Shown: in pieces, positions 23,620 to 31,206 of the stretch
Layout: each line of letters opens with the position of its first letter
Position numbering within the stretch: the stretch's first letter is position 1
Source: an uncultured Trueperaceae bacterium
GTDB taxonomy: Bacteria; Deinococcota; Deinococci; Deinococcales; Trueperaceae
Assembly (NCBI GenBank): GCA_937907415.1
Contig: CALCHY010000296.1
Coordinates: 1-31,206, forward strand
Length of the DNA: 31,206 nucleotides
Reading direction: 5' to 3'
Program-made: the position numbers and the translations under genes
The notes under the pieces: generated by a model
Seen by the model: the letters and a program-made list of their open reading frames with translations, nothing else
What the model was told of the DNA's origin: nothing
Databases searched by the model: none

Positions 23620-24362
23620 GCGAAGGTAAGCGGGTCGTACTTGTGACGGGCTCGAGCCGTGGGCTTGGCCGCGCCATGGCCGAGACGTTCGGCCGCCGCG
23701 GTTACGACGTTGCCGTGCATTACGTTAGCTCTGCCGGCCCGGCCGACGAGGTCGTGCAAGCGGTCGTCGCGGCGGGCGGGCGGGCGCATGCGTTCGGCGC
23801 CGACGTCGCCGACCCGGCGGCGTGCCAAGAGCTCATAAAGGCCGTCACCGAGGAGTTCGGCGCCCTCGACGTGCTCGTCAACAACGCGGGCGTCACCAAA
23901 GACACGCTCGTTCTGCGCATGAAGGACGACGATTGGCAGCGCGTGCTCAACACGAACCTCTCCTCGGCCTTCTACCTCGCGCGCGGCGCGCTGCGCGGCA
24001 TGCTGCGCACGGGCTTCGGGCGCGTCGTTAACGTGTCATCGGTCGTGGCGTTGCGCGGCAACCCCGGCCAGGCGAACTACGTGGCGGCGAAAGCCGGCCT
24101 CATTGGCCTGACCAAGGCGTTGGCGCGCGAGTACGCCGCGAAGGGCGTGACCGTCAACGCGGTGGCGCCAGGCTTCATCGAGTCGGACATGACCGCAGCC
24201 CTGACGCCTGAACTGCGCGACGCTTACCTCAAGGAGATCCCAGCAGGACGCTTCGGAACTCCTCAGGACGTGGCGAATGCGGTCGCGTTCCTAGCGTCGG
24301 ACGAGGCGGCTTACGTGAACGGCCAGACGCTGGTAGTTGACGGTGGGATGGTCATGCACTAG
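23616..24362 (+). CDS. fabG: 3-oxoacyl-ACP reductase
   Basis: NADPH-dependent reduction of beta-ketoacyl-ACP in the elongation cycle; SDR family, 248 residues. Cofactor motif TGSSRGLG (11-18), NNAG in [10 protein letters not shown], catalytic Ser in [16 protein letters not shown], then the typical tail [15 protein letters not shown]. The ATG at 23616 is right behind GAGGGGG and overlaps the fabD stop; the longer frame is not real. A 159-base gap to acpP follows. Confidence 0.97.
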   Translation: MSEGKRVVLVTGSSRGLGRAMAETFGRRGYDVAVHYVSSAGPADEVVQAVVAAGGRAHAFGADVADPAACQELIKAVTEEFGALDVLVNNAGVTKDTLVLRMKDDDWQRVLNTNLSSAFYLARGALRGMLRTGFGRVVNVSSVVALRGNPGQANYVAAKAGLIGLTKALAREYAAKGVTVNAVAPGFIESDMTAALTPELRDAYLKEIPAGRFGTPQDVANAVAFLASDEAAYVNGQTLVVDGGMVMH

Positions 24363-24521
24363 CATCGCAAAGGCTCCGCGCCTCTTACGAGGGCAGCGAG
24401 GCGAATCTTGGCCGCAAAGCGGCTAATACGTCAGGCAAACGCGGGAAGAACCCGTGCTAGACTCCCGCAAGACGTGCAAAACATGGCCGCGGCCGCAAGC
24501 CGCTGCTGAGGAGGAAACACC

Positions 24522-24761
24522 GTGGACGAACATGAGATCCTGGAAAAGATAAAGGACGTCGTAGCCGACAAGCTCGACGCCGACCCTAGCGACGTCACCG
24601 AAGAGTCGCGCTTCATGGACGACCTGGGCGCCGATTCGCTCGACGTCGTAGAGCTGATCATGGGCCTCGAAGATGAGTTCGGGGTAGAGATCTCTGACGA
24701 CGAAGCCGAAGGCATCCGCACTGTCGGCGACGCCGTCCGCTTCATCTCAGACAAGCAATGA
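24522..24761 (+). CDS. acpP: Acyl carrier protein
   Basis: A 79-residue acidic four-helix carrier. The phosphopantetheine attachment serine lies in [19 protein letters not shown]. The start is GTG with a very strong GAGGAGGAAAC ribosome binding site, fitting the high abundance of ACP. It is separated from fabG by 159 bases (a TAGACT -10 candidate lies at 24458-24463, without a clear -35) and from fabF by a hairpin, so it may be expressed apart from its neighbours. Confidence 0.98.
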   Translation: MDEHEILEKIKDVVADKLDADPSDVTEESRFMDDLGADSLDVVELIMGLEDEFGVEISDDEAEGIRTVGDAVRFISDKQ

Positions 24762-24767
24762 CCTTGA

Positions 24768-24800
24768 GCCCCCGCGTATGACCTCGCTCATACGGGGGGC
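24768..24800 (+). terminator. Hairpin between acpP and fabF
   Basis: The stem pairs GCCCCC plus CGTATGA with TCATACG plus GGGGGC (13 pairs, one bulged G at 24774, 6-base loop), starting seven bases after the acpP stop. No T-run follows, so partial termination or 3'-end protection of the acpP mRNA is more likely than full termination. Confidence 0.65.
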
Positions 24801-24860
24801 GCCAGGCACCACTCCGGGCTACCTGACTCCGATCGCGCCCGAGTTACCCTGGGGGCGACC

Positions 24861-26087
24861 ATGAAAAGAGTTGTTGTCACCGGAGTCGGTCCTGTAACGC
24901 CGATAGGTGTCGGCGCAGCCAACTTCTTGGCAGCGCAACACGAGGCGAGGAACGGCATCCGACCCATAACGTTGTTCGACGCTAGCGATCTGTCCGTGAG
25001 GTTCGCTGGCGAGGTCGACGTCGACGTGCATCAGTACCTCGAAACCAAGGAAGCCAAGCGCCTAGACCGCTTCGTGCAGTTCGCGCTCATCGGCGCCGAC
25101 TTGGCGTTGGCCGACTCTGGCCTCACTGCCGAGGAGGTCGCAGGCGACCTCACGGGCACGTGCATCGGTTCTGGCATCGGGGGCCTCGATACGTGGGAGG
25201 CTCAGTCGAAGATCCGCTTCGAGCGCACCGCCATGCGCATCAGCCCGTTCTTCATCCCCATGCTCATAGCCAACATGGCTAGCGGCCACGTCGCCATGCG
25301 CTATCACCTGACCGGGCCAAGCTCGAGCGTCGTCACCGCCTGCGCGACCGGCACCGGCAACATCGGTGACGCGTACCGCATGATCCAGCGCGGCGAGGCC
25401 GAAGTCGTCTTCGCGGGCGGCACCGAGGCGCCGATCACGCCGATGGGCATCGGCGGCTTCGCGGTCATGAAGGCGCTCTCCACGCGCAACGACAGCCCCG
25501 AGACTGCCAGTCGGCCGTTCACGGCCAGCCGCGACGGCTTCGTGGCGGGCGAGGGCGCTGGCATCCTCGTGCTCGAGGAGTACGAGCGGGCCGTCAAGCG
25601 CGGTGCGCGCATCTATGCCGAGATCGTCGGTTACGGCACGAGCGCTGACGCGCACCACATCACGGCGCCCGCCCCTGGCGGCACAGGCGCCATCGCGGCC
25701 ATCACGCGTGCGCTGAGAGACGCCAAGATGAACCCGGAAGACATCGGGTACATCAACGCGCACGGCACGAGCACGCCTGCCAACGACCTCAACGAGACCT
25801 TGGCCTTCAAGGCCGTGTGGGGCGCCGGGAAGGTGCCTCCTGCCTCGTCGACCAAGTCGATGACCGGCCACACCCTCGGGGCGGCCGGCGGCATCGAAGG
25901 CGTGGCTACCGTGCAGGCCATTCACCACGGCGTCTTGCCGCCAACGCGCAACTACATGGATCCGGACCCGGAACTCGATCTCGACTACATCCCGAACGTC
26001 GCGCGCGAGGCGGTAGTCAACGCCGCCATCTCGACGAACTTCGCGTTCGGCGGTCAGAACGCCGCGGTCATCTTCAAGCGCGTCTGA
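24861..26087 (+). CDS. fabF: Beta-ketoacyl-ACP synthase II
   Basis: Elongating condensing enzyme, 408 residues. The triad is visible: Cys161 in VVTACATGTGNIGDAYRMI, one His in INAHGTSTPANDLNE and the second in KSMTGHTLGAAGGIEG. Also present are the gating FAFGGQNAAV loop and the N-terminal VVVTGVGPVTPIG. It is the last gene of the cluster and converges with murJ, only nine bases between the stops. The fabA/fabZ dehydratase and enoyl reductase genes are not in the window. Confidence 0.97.
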   Translation: MKRVVVTGVGPVTPIGVGAANFLAAQHEARNGIRPITLFDASDLSVRFAGEVDVDVHQYLETKEAKRLDRFVQFALIGADLALADSGLTAEEVAGDLTGTCIGSGIGGLDTWEAQSKIRFERTAMRISPFFIPMLIANMASGHVAMRYHLTGPSSSVVTACATGTGNIGDAYRMIQRGEAEVVFAGGTEAPITPMGIGGFAVMKALSTRNDSPETASRPFTASRDGFVAGEGAGILVLEEYERAVKRGARIYAEIVGYGTSADAHHITAPAPGGTGAIAAITRALRDAKMNPEDIGYINAHGTSTPANDLNETLAFKAVWGAGKVPPASSTKSMTGHTLGAAGGIEGVATVQAIHHGVLPPTRNYMDPDPELDLDYIPNVAREAVVNAAISTNFAFGGQNAAVIFKRV

Positions 26088-26096
26088 TACACCAGC

Positions 26097-27629
26097 TCAG
26101 CGGCGCCGCAAACGGCCTGCCAGGGTGTTCAACTCTGGCAGGCCGAGCGCGGCGCCAACGCCAGCGAACGCCGCCATGAGCACCGCGCCGCCGACGACGA
26201 GGCGCGCGACCTGGCCCCACCAACCAGCAGGCAGAGGCACGAGGTAGAGCGCGAGCGCGGCGGCGCCAGCCGCCACGCCGGTCGCTAGCCACACCTTGGC
26301 GGCCTCGCGCGCCCAGGCCGCGAGGCCGAAACCCTCGCGCCGCGCCACGAGGTACGCCGCGACGAGCAGCTGCAGCCACGCGGCGATGGCCGTTGCCCAG
26401 GCCACGCCAGCGATGCCCCACACGTGCGACAGCGCCCAGTACAGCGCGCCTTGCACGCTGAGGAAGATGAGCACGAGCAGGACGGGCGTGCGCACCAACC
26501 TCCTCACGTAGAAGGTGCGGACGAGCAGGTTGAAGGCGCCGATCGGGAACACCGCGAACCCTAGCGGCATGGTGGCCGCGATCGTGAAGGCGCGCAGCTG
26601 CGCGTCCATCGGCGTGCCCATGAGAGAGCGCCAGTTGTACACCACGTCGACGGCGGGCGCGGCTAGCAGCGCGAGCGCCACCCCGGCAGGGACCGTCAGG
26701 AACGTGATGAACCGCAACCCCTCGGCCAAGGTCGGCGCGAACGCCTCTGGGGCATGCACGGCGTGGTCTGAGAGCCGCGAGTAGTACGCGAGGGCCGGTG
26801 AGATGCTGAAGAGCCCAAGGGCCAAGCTGAGGAACAGGTCGGCGAGGTAGAAGGCGCCCTGAGCGCCCGCGTCGATGCCCGTGATGATGTTGGACGCCAC
26901 CACGTTGAGCACCTGACGCCCGCCCGCCGTGAACGCGAACGGCACCATGAGCAGCAGCACCGAAGCTAACGCCGGGTGCCACAGTCCAGCCATGCGCGGC
27001 AGGAGCTTGGCGCGTGCGAGGGCGGGCAACTGCACCGCCAACTGCGCCACCCCGCCGAGCACGTGAGCGGCTGCCAGCATCACCGCCTGCCCAGGGAACA
27101 GCGCCATGAGCGTGACGGTCACGACGTTCAGCGCGACCGGCGCCCAGGCGGGGGCCAAGAAGCGCTCCTCCGCGTTGAGGAGCCCCATGGCGAGCGCGGA
27201 GAGTGAGATGGCCGTTAGGAACGGGAACACGATGCGCACGAGGCGCGTCGTGAGGACCACGTCGACGTTGCCGTTGCTGGCTATGAGCAGGTTCGCCACC
27301 AACGGAGCCCCGAGGTAGGCGCCGACGAGGAGCAGTCCGTTGACGATGAGCAGCAGTGCGAGGAGGGCACCGGCCATGCGGCGTGCGTCCTCCGGGTCGA
27401 GGCGCTTGTACACCGGTATGAACGAGTTGGTCAGCGCGCCCTCGGCTAGCAGTTCGCGGAAGAGGTTGGGCACCTTGAAGGCCGTGACGAACGCGTCGAT
27501 GACGGCGGTCGGGAAGAACTGTGCTAGCAGCGAGTTCTTGAGCAGCCCAGTGACGCGGCTGGCTAATGTTCCGACCATCAGGGTCATCGCCCCGCGGCGG
27601 GTGCTCTGGCGTGCGCTCACGCGGGCCAT
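26097..27629 (-). CDS. murJ: Lipid II flippase
   Basis: Inner-membrane MOP-family flippase moving lipid II for peptidoglycan synthesis, 510 residues with about 14 hydrophobic helices. The N-terminal signature is clear: LMVGTLASRVTGLLKNSLLAQFF followed by AVIDAFVTAFKVPNLFRELLAEGALTNSFIPVY, containing the arginines essential in the central cavity. The start ATG has GGAG upstream. It converges on fabF, and its last codons carry a 10-base-pair inverted repeat that can act as the shared terminator. Confidence 0.95.
   Translation of the reverse strand: MARVSARQSTRRGAMTLMVGTLASRVTGLLKNSLLAQFFPTAVIDAFVTAFKVPNLFRELLAEGALTNSFIPVYKRLDPEDARRMAGALLALLLIVNGLLLVGAYLGAPLVANLLIASNGNVDVVLTTRLVRIVFPFLTAISLSALAMGLLNAEERFLAPAWAPVALNVVTVTLMALFPGQAVMLAAAHVLGGVAQLAVQLPALARAKLLPRMAGLWHPALASVLLLMVPFAFTAGGRQVLNVVASNIITGIDAGAQGAFYLADLFLSLALGLFSISPALAYYSRLSDHAVHAPEAFAPTLAEGLRFITFLTVPAGVALALLAAPAVDVVYNWRSLMGTPMDAQLRAFTIAATMPLGFAVFPIGAFNLLVRTFYVRRLVRTPVLLVLIFLSVQGALYWALSHVWGIAGVAWATAIAAWLQLLVAAYLVARREGFGLAAWAREAAKVWLATGVAAGAAALALYLVPLPAGWWGQVARLVVGGAVLMAAFAGVGAALGLPELNTLAGRLRRR
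26114..26144. terminator. Hairpin inside the murJ 3' end, facing fabF
   Basis: Perfect 10-base stem GGCCTGCCAG / CTGGCAGGCC with an 11-base loop. It starts 26 bases after the fabF stop, within the murJ coding sequence (encoding LPELNTLAGR). There is no T-run. For plus-strand transcripts it would be the 3' end of the fab cluster. Confidence 0.6.
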
Positions 27630-27789
27630 TGTCGCACTCCACGGCGGCCAGCGGCCGGAGGACCCGCCGCGCCCGCTCGGACTAAGGCCTCCGCGGGCCG
27701 ACAGGCTTCAAGTGGCGCTATCATGGCGGCATTAGCGGGACGCCGCGCGCAGCAGAACAGCTCGCGTGCGGCCTAACGAAAGGAGCGAC

Positions 27790-28410
27790 ATGGTTCAAGA
27801 CAGCGCTCACTCCACGTCAGCAACGACCGGACACGCCGTGCACGAGCCGCGCGTTACGGTCACAGCGCAGTACGCCCACCCCTCCGCCGCGCGCGACGCA
27901 GTGGCGGCCCTAGGCGACGCAGGCTTCGACCCCAGCTCAGTCAGCGTGGTGCCTGGCGCCTCAGACGAGGTCCTGCGCGCACAGCGCCAGTCAGACCCCT
28001 ACGTGTTGGAGCGCGGGGAGATGCCGCCGATCAACGGGGCCGCACTCGGCTTCATAGTCGGTCTGCTCGGCTTCGGGCTGCTCGGCCTGCTCATGGGTTC
28101 CGGGCTCCTCAACCTCTTCGGCAAGCAGGCGGCCATGGCGGTCGGGCCGTTCTGGGCCGCGGTCATCGGGGGCGTCGTGTTCGGGATCGCGCTCGCCGCG
28201 GCCGGGTACATCTTCAACAGCCCACTGCCGCTACCGGAGCCGCCAGAGCACGCGCCAGGCAAGCCAGACACGCGTACTTTCGTGTCGGTCGCCACCACCC
28301 CTCAAGAGGAGGCGGCGGCCGGTGAGGCGCTCAGCCGCTTCGAGCCAAGCTCCGTTGAGGTGTGGCACGCCAGGAACGGCGATTGGCTACCGCAGGGTCG
28401 CAACGCCTGA
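27790..28410 (+). CDS. Two-helix membrane protein of unknown function
   Basis: A 206-residue protein without a recognised name. The N-terminal cytosolic part (RVTVTAQYAHPSAARDAVAALGDAGFDPSSVSVV) resembles the small domain of general-stress or heat-induced membrane proteins that bend over the membrane. Two glycine-rich helices follow (about 83-103 and 119-141), then a Pro-rich linker and a C-terminal domain (FVSVATTPQEEAAAGEALSRFEPSSVEVWHA) that looks like a repeat of the first soluble fold. ATG 27790 has AGGAG five bases upstream. It runs convergent to, and overlaps by 24 bases, the ferredoxin gene. Confidence 0.85.
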   Translation: MVQDSAHSTSATTGHAVHEPRVTVTAQYAHPSAARDAVAALGDAGFDPSSVSVVPGASDEVLRAQRQSDPYVLERGEMPPINGAALGFIVGLLGFGLLGLLMGSGLLNLFGKQAAMAVGPFWAAVIGGVVFGIALAAAGYIFNSPLPLPEPPEHAPGKPDTRTFVSVATTPQEEAAAGEALSRFEPSSVEVWHARNGDWLPQGRNA

Positions 28411-28758
28411 TGCAGGTTGCGGCGCCGGCTCGACGCTCTCGCTTGGCCGTGGGCCGGTGTCCTGCCAGTTTGGTTGGTTCTCCAGCGTCACGAGTGGGGT
28501 GAGGGCCATGTCGTGCGTGACGACGATCTGGCAAGCGAGTCGCGCCGCGCCGATGAGGCCCTTTTCCTCCAACTTGGCTGACTCCGCGTCTGTCATCGTT
28601 TCTGGTTCGCCTGACGTGAACTCGACTCGGCAGGTCGTGCAGCGCGCCTGGCCACCGCAGCGGTGACCGATGTTCACGCCGGCATCGGCGATGGCGAGCA
28701 CCAGTCGGCGGCCGTATTGGACGTCGTGGTTGACGCCGTCGATGGTTAGTACTGGCAT
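28387..28758 (-). CDS. 2Fe-2S ferredoxin, adrenodoxin-like
   Basis: A 123-residue electron carrier with a plant/adrenodoxin-type iron-sulfur fold. The ligands are Cys34, Cys40, Cys43 and Cys76 (CGGQARCTTC ... ACQI), i.e. CX5CX2CX32C, the adrenodoxin spacing rather than the CX4CX2C of plant ferredoxins. A C-terminal tail of about 35 residues rich in Pro and Glu is an extra. ATG 28758 is preceded by GGAGG; the frame is open 39 codons further but that part is not conserved. No partner oxidoreductase is adjacent. Confidence 0.92.
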   Translation of the reverse strand: MPVLTIDGVNHDVQYGRRLVLAIADAGVNIGHRCGGQARCTTCRVEFTSGEPETMTDAESAKLEEKGLIGAARLACQIVVTHDMALTPLVTLENQPNWQDTGPRPSESVEPAPQPASGVATLR

Positions 28759-28970
28759 GTGAGGAACCTCCGCGAGGGTAAGGTGCCTCGTCCGGTAGCT
28801 TCCGGAGGCGGCGGAGGCCGCACGCTGCGGCACCAACCGCTCGAAATGCCGACTATACCGTGAGTTTTGGCGCACAGCGCCAGGCGCCTCCCCGATAGAG
28901 TGGCCTTCGCGTCCTCAGCGGTGCGCACCGCGCGCGCCGCTCGCATCACCCTGAGAAAGTTGGTTGCTCA

Positions 28971-30278
28971 ATGCCGCAGTCGCCCACATCACAGCAGCAC
29001 GCCGAACGCATAGCCGTCATCGGCCAGGGTTACGTCGGGTTGCCGGTGACGCTGGCGTTCGCAGAGGCCTACCCGAACGTGGTTGGCTTCGACATCGACA
29101 CGGCCAAGATCGCGCGCCTGCGGGCCGGCGAGGACCACACGGCCGAGGCGGACGCCGCCGAACTGGCCGCCACCAAGGTCATGTTCACGACAGACGAGGC
29201 CGACCTTGCTGGCGCCACCTTCTTCGTCGTCGCGGTTCCCACTCCCATCGACCACGTCAACCGGCCGGACCTGAGACCCCTCGCCTCCGCTAGCCGCGTC
29301 GTCGGCCGCGCCCTGAAGCCAGGCGCCGTCGTGGTCTACGAATCGACCGTCTACCCCGGCGTAACGGAGGAGTTCTGCGGTCCGATCCTCGAGGAGGCCT
29401 CCGGCCTCAAGGCGGGCGTCGACTTCACGCTCGGCTACTCCCCTGAGCGCATCAACCCTGGCGACAAGGAGCACACGCTCAGGCGCATCGTCAAGGTCGT
29501 CTCGGGCCAGGACGCGCCGACCCTCGAGCGCGTCGCGGCCGTTTACGGCGGCATCATCGACGCTGGCGTGCACCGCGCCAGCAGCATCAAGGTCGCGGAG
29601 GCCGCCAAGGTCATCGAGAACACCCAACGCGACCTCAACATCGCCCTGATGAACGAGCTAGCGCTGATCTTCGACCGCCTAGACATCAACACGCTCGAGG
29701 TGCTTGAGGCGGCGGGTACGAAGTGGAACTTCCTGCCGTTCCGGCCCGGCCTGGTCGGCGGGCACTGCATCGGCGTCGACCCGTACTACCTAACGACCAA
29801 GGCTGAGGAAGTCGGTTACATCCCGCAAGTCATCCTCGCTGGGCGGCGCATCAACGACGGCATGGGCGCCTTCGTTGCCCAGAAGGTCGTCAAGCTCCTA
29901 GCCGCCAGCGGTGGACGCATAAACGGTGCGCGGGTTGGCGTTCTCGGCCTGACCTTCAAGGAGAACGTGCCAGACCTGCGTAACAGCCGCGTGCCGGACA
30001 TCCTCGCCGAGCTAGCCGATTTCGGGGTGACGACGGTCGTCCACGACGGCATCGCGGACGCGGCGGAAGCGAAGCACGAGTACGGCATCGACCTAGTCGA
30101 AGTAAGCGAACTCCATGACCTCGACGCGCTCATCATCGCGGTGGCGCACCATGGTTACGCCGACCTCGTACGTGAGCACCTCCCCCAGCTGGTCAAGCCA
30201 GGCGGGGTGATCGCGGACGTGAAGTCGATGCTCAGGGACACGAAACTGCCGAGCGGTTACGTGCGCTGGAGCCTCTAG
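28971..30278 (+). CDS. Nucleotide-sugar 6-dehydrogenase (TviB/WbpO-like)
   Basis: NAD-dependent oxidation of a UDP-hexose (likely UDP-GlcNAc or UDP-GalNAc) to the uronic acid, for a surface polysaccharide; 435 residues. The N-terminal Rossmann domain has [17 protein letters not shown], then VVAVPTPID and [12 protein letters not shown]. The central helix is [17 protein letters not shown], and the active-site Cys lies in [35 protein letters not shown] opens the C-terminal domain. [18 protein letters not shown] is typical of the TviB/WbpO/Cap5L group rather than UDP-glucose dehydrogenase. Its stop and the next gene's start share one base (TAGTG), so they are co-translated. It opens a polysaccharide locus. 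Confidence 0.92.
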   Translation: MPQSPTSQQHAERIAVIGQGYVGLPVTLAFAEAYPNVVGFDIDTAKIARLRAGEDHTAEADAAELAATKVMFTTDEADLAGATFFVVAVPTPIDHVNRPDLRPLASASRVVGRALKPGAVVVYESTVYPGVTEEFCGPILEEASGLKAGVDFTLGYSPERINPGDKEHTLRRIVKVVSGQDAPTLERVAAVYGGIIDAGVHRASSIKVAEAAKVIENTQRDLNIALMNELALIFDRLDINTLEVLEAAGTKWNFLPFRPGLVGGHCIGVDPYYLTTKAEEVGYIPQVILAGRRINDGMGAFVAQKVVKLLAASGGRINGARVGVLGLTFKENVPDLRNSRVPDILAELADFGVTTVVHDGIADAAEAKHEYGIDLVEVSELHDLDALIIAVAHHGYADLVREHLPQLVKPGGVIADVKSMLRDTKLPSGYVRWSL

Positions 30279-31206
30279 TGGCAGGCAGACGCTTCCTCGT
30301 CACGGGCACGGCCGGTTTCATCGGCTACCACTTGGCCGAGCGGCTCCTCGCGCGGGGCGATAGCGTGGTTGGCGTCGACAACGTCAACGACTACTACGAC
30401 GTGCGCCTCAAGGAGGCGCGCCTGGCACGCCTAGCTCGGCACGCAGGCCACCGGTTCGAGAAGGTGGACCTAGCCGACAGGGCAGCCCTCACGCGCGTGT
30501 TCGAGGCGACGCGGCCTCAGGTCGTCGTCAACCTCGCGGCGCAAGCCGGCGTGCGCTACTCGCTCACCAACCCTCACGCCTACGTCGACAGCAACCTCGT
30601 GGGGTTCGTCAACGTGCTCGAGGCGTGCAGGCACCACGACGTCGAGCATCTCGTGTACGCGTCATCTAGCTCCGTGTACGGCGCGAACACCACCACGCCG
30701 TTCAGCGTCCATGACAACGTCGACCACCCGCTGAGCCTCTACGCGGCCTCCAAGAAGGCCAACGAGCTGATGGCCCACACCTACTCGCACCTCTACCGAC
30801 TTCCTACCACCGGCCTACGCTTCTTCACCGTTTACGGGCCGTGGGGTCGGCCGGACATGGCCATGTTCCTGTTCACCAAGGCCATCCTCGAGGGACGTCC
30901 CATAGACGTCTTCAACCACGGGAACATGCTGCGCGACTTCACTTACATCGACGACATCGTCGAGGGCGTCGTGCGCACCGCCGACCACGTCGCTACCCCG
31001 AACCCAGACTGGAGCGGCGCGGCGCCCGACCCAGGCACCAGCAACGCGCCTTACCGCCTCTACAACATCGGCAACAACCAACCGGTCGAACTCATGCGCC
31101 TGATCGAGATCATCGAGGGTGAGTTGGGGACGGCCTCTGAGAAGAACTACCTGCCGATGCAGCCGGGCGATGTGCCCGCCACCTACGCCGACGTCGACGC
31201 GCTCGT
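30278..31206 (+). CDS. Nucleotide-sugar 4-epimerase, UDP-glucuronate-epimerase-like (partial at right edge)
   Basis: Extended SDR epimerase, cut by the window end after about 309 codons. GTG at 30278 follows the dehydrogenase stop directly. Motifs: [16 protein letters not shown] (9-24), [16 protein letters not shown], which is typical of CapI/LpsL-type UDP-glucuronate 4-epimerases, [11 protein letters not shown], the catalytic Ser in ASSSSVYG, and YAASKKANE with Tyr and Lys. Together with the upstream dehydrogenase it would turn a UDP-sugar uronate into its C4 epimer, as TviB and TviC do for Vi antigen. The exact sugar cannot be told from sequence. Confidence 0.9.
   Translation, partial: MAGRRFLVTGTAGFIGYHLAERLLARGDSVVGVDNVNDYYDVRLKEARLARLARHAGHRFEKVDLADRAALTRVFEATRPQVVVNLAAQAGVRYSLTNPHAYVDSNLVGFVNVLEACRHHDVEHLVYASSSSVYGANTTTPFSVHDNVDHPLSLYAASKKANELMAHTYSHLYRLPTTGLRFFTVYGPWGRPDMAMFLFTKAILEGRPIDVFNHGNMLRDFTYIDDIVEGVVRTADHVATPNPDWSGAAPDPGTSNAPYRLYNIGNNQPVELMRLIEIIEGELGTASEKNYLPMQPGDVPATYADVDAL

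Noticed and set aside
26074..27642. 522-codon open frame overlapping murJ on the same strand
   Set aside because: Translation is Arg/Pro/Ala-rich and has no hydrophobic helices or motifs; the murJ frame is complete and conserved.

Overview
The window is GC-rich, densely coded bacterial chromosome. It most resembles the Deinococcota (Deinococcus/Thermus/Truepera side). This is inference from four things: a CsoR repressor with the Cys-His-His metal set I recall from Thermus; several promoters whose -10 box lies only a few bases from the start codon (leaderless mRNAs); at least three genes whose only sensible start is a non-standard CTG or ATC codon, a habit reported for Deinococcus deserti; and a compact fabH-fabD-fabG-acpP-fabF cluster. 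A 16S or marker-gene search would settle the phylum.

Region 1 (1-8850, mostly minus strand) is a heavy-metal resistance block that looks acquired. It holds a decayed second P-type ATPase, an archaeal-type glyceraldehyde-3-phosphate dehydrogenase with an unknown partner gene, and the copper operon copZ-csoR-copA behind a CsoR-type operator. A membrane-anchored cytochrome c diverges from that operator. Next come a mercury-operon-like unit (thioredoxin-like protein, MerA-like flavin reductase, MerR regulator) behind a textbook MerR promoter, an IS5-family transposase remnant, and an exported DUF411 copper-associated protein. The block ends against a sugar ABC ATPase gene (rbsA) that has lost its last ~110 codons, so the edge of an insertion or deletion is visible near 8890.

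Region 2 (8850-12187, minus) is the left-over head of a ribose-type operon: LacI regulator, ribokinase and truncated rbsA, preceded by a clean LacI-family operator. Region 3 (12260-17454, minus) is a polyamine-type uptake and modification cluster: potD, a strong hairpin, potA with its own promoter, a C45 acyltransferase/amidase, and two GNAT acetyltransferase genes overlapping end to end. The permease genes are absent. Region 4 (17455-20581, minus) has an SDR oxidoreductase, a 340-base structured gap with no gene, then hisA-mutM-thioesterase overlapping each other.

Region 5 (20657-26087, plus) is the housekeeping lipid cluster yceD-rpmF-fabH-fabD-fabG-acpP-fabF. It is followed by convergent murJ (lipid II flippase), a small two-helix membrane protein, a 2Fe-2S ferredoxin, and the start of a surface-polysaccharide locus (nucleotide-sugar dehydrogenase and nucleotide-sugar epimerase) that runs off the right end. 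No tRNA, rRNA or CRISPR array was seen.
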